Shown here piece after piece: positions 61,398-64,000 of a stretch of 64,000 bases of DNA. Each line of letters opens with the position of its first letter. The first letter of the stretch is position 1. The notes below the pieces were generated by a model. The model made no database searches and had not been told where the DNA came from. It was given only the letters and a program-made list of their open reading frames with translations. The DNA is taken from positions 62,001-126,000 of the forward strand of contig NZ_BAABWE010000005.1 of NCBI RefSeq assembly GCF_040371755.1. Direction: 5' to 3'. A program made the translations under genes and the position numbers. This DNA comes from Bermanella sp040371755. Lineage in GTDB: Bacteria > Pseudomonadota > Gammaproteobacteria > Pseudomonadales > Oceanobacteraceae.

Positions 61398-62336
61398 ATG
61401 GCCGGGGTACTGGATTCCGTCGACCAAAGAACCCAACTAGTTGGTGAAAACAGGCTAGAGCTTTTGCTTTTCCGTTTAGCTGGACCACAGATTTACGGCA
61501 TAAACGTGTTTAAAGTAAAAGAAGTATTGCAGTGCCCACCGTTAACGATTTTACCAAAAAGCCATCGGGTAGTGATTGGTGTTGCTCATATTCGTTCGGG
61601 CACTATTCCAATTATGGATATGGGTTTAGCAACTGGAAACACATCCGTTGGTGATCCCAAAGATTGCTTTGTCATTATTACTGAATACAACACGGCAACA
61701 CAGGGATTTTTGGTTTCTGGGGTTGAACGTATTGTAAATATGAACTGGGAAGAGATTCACCCGCCACCAAAGGGCACAGGGCGAGATCATTACTTGACTG
61801 CTGTAACTGAAGTAGAAGAGAAACTGGTTGAAATCATTGATGTAGAAAAAATTCTGGCGGAAGTGTCTCCAATGGAAGAAAGCATCAGTGAAGAAATATT
61901 AGAAAGCTCCCGTAGTGATACTCATCAAGAGGCACCAAAAGTGCTTATTGCGGATGATTCAAAAATCGCTCGCAAGCAAGTATCTAAGTGTTTAGAGGCT
62001 CTTGGTATTGAAGTAACGGCTATGAATGATGGGCGCCAAGCATTGGATCATTTACGTGACATGGTGGCGTCTGGTGTGACGCCCTCCGATCACTATGCCA
62101 TGATGATTTCTGATATAGAAATGCCAGAGATGGATGGATATACCTTAACAACAGCGGTCCGAAACGACCCAGCTATGAATAAAATGCACATTATATTACA
62201 CACGTCATTAAGTGGTGTTTTTAATCAAAGCATGGTTCAAAAAGTTGGAGCAAATGACTTCATAGCGAAGTTTAATCCAGATGTTTTAGCTGCCAAGGTA
62301 GCTGAACAGGTGAAAGTGTCTCAAAATAAGGCATAA
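61398..62336 (+). CDS. cheV: Chemotaxis protein CheV
   Basis: This 312-residue protein has a CheW-like domain (about 15-160; LFRLAGPQIYGINVFKVKEV) fused to a receiver domain (about 180-305). VLIADDSKIARKQ gives the acidic pocket and MISDIEMPEMDGYT the phosphorylated Asp at about 238. I chose the ATG at 61398 (GGAG at 61387-61390) over the TTG six bases upstream. A short hairpin (AGCCAG/CTGGCT) precedes it. cheR follows by 5 bases. Confidence 0.94.
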   Translation: MAGVLDSVDQRTQLVGENRLELLLFRLAGPQIYGINVFKVKEVLQCPPLTILPKSHRVVIGVAHIRSGTIPIMDMGLATGNTSVGDPKDCFVIITEYNTATQGFLVSGVERIVNMNWEEIHPPPKGTGRDHYLTAVTEVEEKLVEIIDVEKILAEVSPMEESISEEILESSRSDTHQEAPKVLIADDSKIARKQVSKCLEALGIEVTAMNDGRQALDHLRDMVASGVTPSDHYAMMISDIEMPEMDGYTLTTAVRNDPAMNKMHIILHTSLSGVFNQSMVQKVGANDFIAKFNPDVLAAKVAEQVKVSQNKA

Positions 62337-62341
62337 CAAAG

Positions 62342-63151
62342 ATGGATATAACAAAATCGGACTTTACGCAATTTCGAGATTATCTCGAACGTGTCTGCGG
62401 TATTTTACTTGCGGACAATAAAGAGTACTTGGTATCAAGTCGCTTGCGCAGCATTATGAAAGAACTGGATTTTTCAGTTTTACCTGAGTTAGTCAAAAAA
62501 ATCGAGGTGGATTCGCGACTAAGGGAAAGAGTTGTGGACGCTATGACGACTAACGAAACGTTATGGTTTCGTGATGCTCATCCTTTCACGATTTTACAGA
62601 AAAAACTGTTACCTGAAATTAGTGCGAATCAAAAAAGCTTAGATATTTGGTGTGCAGCATCATCCACAGGGCAAGAGCCCTATTCAATTAGCATGATCAT
62701 TGAGGAATTTAAACGAGCTAACTCAGGGAAATTTACATCCGAAAAAATTATAGCAACAGATATATCAACAAGCGCGTTGGATGCGGCTAAAAAGGGTATG
62801 TACGATCAATTAGCATTAGGCCGTGGAATGCCTCAAGACCTATTAAAACGCTATTTTTCTGAGAAAGATGATCGTTGGCAAGTAAATTCGGCATTGCAGG
62901 CCCGCATTCAATTCCGACATTTAAACCTGCTGCATTCATTTTCCATGTTAGGGAAATTTGATATTGTATTTTGTCGAAATGTTTTGATTTATTTTTCCAG
63001 TGATTTGAAAAAAGATATTCTTACTCGTATTCATGGAAATCTGAAGCCTGGTGGGTATTTATTGCTTGGCGCCAGCGAGGCATTAACTGGCTTATCTGAT
63101 TATTATGAAATGGTGCAATGCAGTCCGGGAATCATTTACCGTAAAAAGTAA
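62342..63151 (+). CDS. cheR: Chemoreceptor methyltransferase CheR
   Basis: This 269-residue enzyme methylates receptor glutamates with S-adenosylmethionine. An N-terminal helical domain with MTTNETLWFRDAHPFTILQ is followed by the SAM-binding domain (DIWCAASSTGQEPYSISM; FDIVFCRNVLIYFSSD). It balances CheB, whose gene ends at base 125 of the window. cheV and cheR just before flgB is the arrangement of Pseudomonas putida and relatives. Confidence 0.96.
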   Translation: MDITKSDFTQFRDYLERVCGILLADNKEYLVSSRLRSIMKELDFSVLPELVKKIEVDSRLRERVVDAMTTNETLWFRDAHPFTILQKKLLPEISANQKSLDIWCAASSTGQEPYSISMIIEEFKRANSGKFTSEKIIATDISTSALDAAKKGMYDQLALGRGMPQDLLKRYFSEKDDRWQVNSALQARIQFRHLNLLHSFSMLGKFDIVFCRNVLIYFSSDLKKDILTRIHGNLKPGGYLLLGASEALTGLSDYYEMVQCSPGIIYRKK

Positions 63152-63208
63152 TCGCTTTTAGTACAACCCCTCCTTCTTTCGATGTTTACCTGATTTCCGC
63201 TTTCTCTT

Positions 63209-63234
63209 AAAAACGGCAATGATTGCCGCTTTTA
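63209..63234 (+). terminator. Intrinsic terminator after cheR
   Basis: CGGCAA and TTGCCG around a 3-base loop, flanked by AAAA and CTTTT. It separates cheVR from the flgB operon. Confidence 0.75.
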
Positions 63235-63284
63235 AATCTATGTTATAAATACCTAAGTTGTTGAATTAATTGAATAATTTCAAT

Positions 63285-63300
63285 TGGCATAAGGGTTGCT
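63285..63300 (+). promoter_or_regulatory. Sigma-54 promoter of the flgB operon
   Basis: TGGCAT, five bases, TTGCT: GG at -24 and GC at -12 with correct spacing. It lies 51 bases before flgB, as expected for class II/III flagellar operons controlled by FleQ or FleR. Confidence 0.75.
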
Positions 63301-63350
63301 ATATCTCAAGCATATTAAACTTAAGGCTCACTGAGCTAAGCGAGAGAGAT

Positions 63351-63743
63351 ATGTCAGCATTGGGATTTAAAAATTCATTGGGGATACATCCGCAAACAAT
63401 GCAACTACGTGCATCTCGTGCAGAGATTCTTGCCAATAATTTAGCCAATGCGGATACCCCAAATTTTAAAGCAAGAGATATGGACTTCAATGCAGTGCTT
63501 GAAGGTGAATCGCGCCGCTCATTGAAAATGCAAGTGACTGACTCTTCACATTTAGAAGGCACAGTTAAAGCAGAAACGGACTTGTTATTCCGTAATCCTT
63601 ACCAACCAGCGATTGATGGGAATACTGTCGATAGTCAAATGGAACAATCTTTTTATACTGAAAACGCATTACGCTACAACGCCTCTTTTGAATTTTTAAG
63701 TAGTAAATTCAAAGGGTTAAAAAATGCGATTAAAGCACAATAA
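63351..63743 (+). CDS. flgB: Flagellar basal-body rod protein FlgB
   Basis: This is a 130-residue proximal rod subunit. RASRAEILANNLANADTPNF at about 22-41 is the rod-protein signature, and the C-terminal helix FLSSKFKGLKNAIKA is typical. The ATG at 63351 follows AGAGAGA; the frame is open for 27 codons upstream but those lie on the promoter. flgC follows after 37 bases. Confidence 0.95.
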   Translation: MSALGFKNSLGIHPQTMQLRASRAEILANNLANADTPNFKARDMDFNAVLEGESRRSLKMQVTDSSHLEGTVKAETDLLFRNPYQPAIDGNTVDSQMEQSFYTENALRYNASFEFLSSKFKGLKNAIKAQ

Positions 63744-63780
63744 ATTTGGCAATAATAATAAGTAATTAGGAGAGTAAATC

Positions 63781-64000
63781 ATGTCATTAACGAATGTATT
63801 TAATATTGCCGGAACGGGAATGAATGCTCAATCAGTACGTTTAAATACGACAGCCTCCAATATTGCCAATGCAGAGACGGTAAGCTCAAGTGTTGAAGAA
63901 ACGTATAAAGCACGTAAGCCTTGGTTCAGTGTTTTAGAAAAACAATGGGGTAACGTGAATGATCTTAACGATAAATTAGAAATTCGTTCACAGGTGGGGG
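63781..64000 (+). CDS. flgC: Flagellar basal-body rod protein FlgC (5' part)
   Basis: The window ends inside this gene; 73 codons are present. It begins MSLTNVFNIAGTGMNAQSVR, with TASNIANAETVSSS, the FlgC form of the rod signature. AGGAGAG at 63769-63775 is its ribosome binding site. Confidence 0.94.
   Translation, partial: MSLTNVFNIAGTGMNAQSVRLNTTASNIANAETVSSSVEETYKARKPWFSVLEKQWGNVNDLNDKLEIRSQVG

Overview
The window looks like chromosomal DNA of a motile marine gammaproteobacterium. Its AT-leaning composition, its Vibrio/Pseudomonas-type flagellar and chemotaxis order (cheB, motCD, a ParA-like ATPase, a CheW-like protein, cheW, a DUF2802 gene) and its liu leucine operon suggest the Oceanospirillales (Bermanella/Oceanobacter-like), but the species cannot be fixed by eye. 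Almost all of the window is dense, intact housekeeping and accessory coding. There is no phage block and no CRISPR array.

Layout. 1-5.0 kb: end of a chemotaxis/motor operon (cheB end, motC, motD, parC-like, a 103-aa extra protein, parP-like, cheW, DUF2802). 5.1-13.3 kb: a rhodanese, tRNA-Ala and tRNA-Glu, a YgiQ radical SAM protein, MipA, a Tim44-like protein, a fatty-acid desaturase, a soluble CZB chemoreceptor and an unknown small gene. 13.4-20.5 kb (minus strand): a complete liuRABCDE leucine/isovalerate catabolism cluster preceded by a perfect 8+8 palindrome, the likely LiuR operator. 21.1-33.0 kb: LysR and AraC regulators, tcdA, a spermidine-synthase-like protein, RNase II, a lipoprotein with a Thr/Asp repeat, a MoeB/ThiF protein, carbonic anhydrase, a FrnE-type DsbA, a hemolysin-III protein and mobA.

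33.0-45.5 kb (minus strand) is the most unusual part. Five tightly spaced genes all encode exported proteins built from DUF11-like repeat modules. They end with a 2043-residue protein that combines DUF11, SdrD-B-like and OmpA-like modules and a C-terminal beta-barrel. It looks like a dedicated cell-surface assembly with its own outer-membrane anchor or exporter, and it is the best candidate here for an undescribed system.

46.2-54.2 kb: two tRNA-fMet genes, a DUF349 protein, exonuclease I (sbcB), a TesA-like esterase, an alpha/beta hydrolase and a lipoprotein with two VOC domains. 54.2-56.2 kb: decayed, oppositely oriented IS3-family remnants next to tRNA-Arg(CCT). 56.5-58.8 kb: an arsenosugar-type trio (ArsS-like radical SAM protein plus two glycosyltransferases). 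58.8 kb to the end: a second flagellar block (flgZ-type PilZ, flgN, flgM and flgA on the minus strand; cheV, cheR, flgB and flgC on the plus strand), with a good FliA promoter before flgM and sigma-54-type promoters before flgB and cheW. The two flagellar blocks belong to one motility programme: stator, array-positioning and coupling proteins at the left end; anti-sigma factor, rod proteins, brake and adaptation enzymes at the right end.
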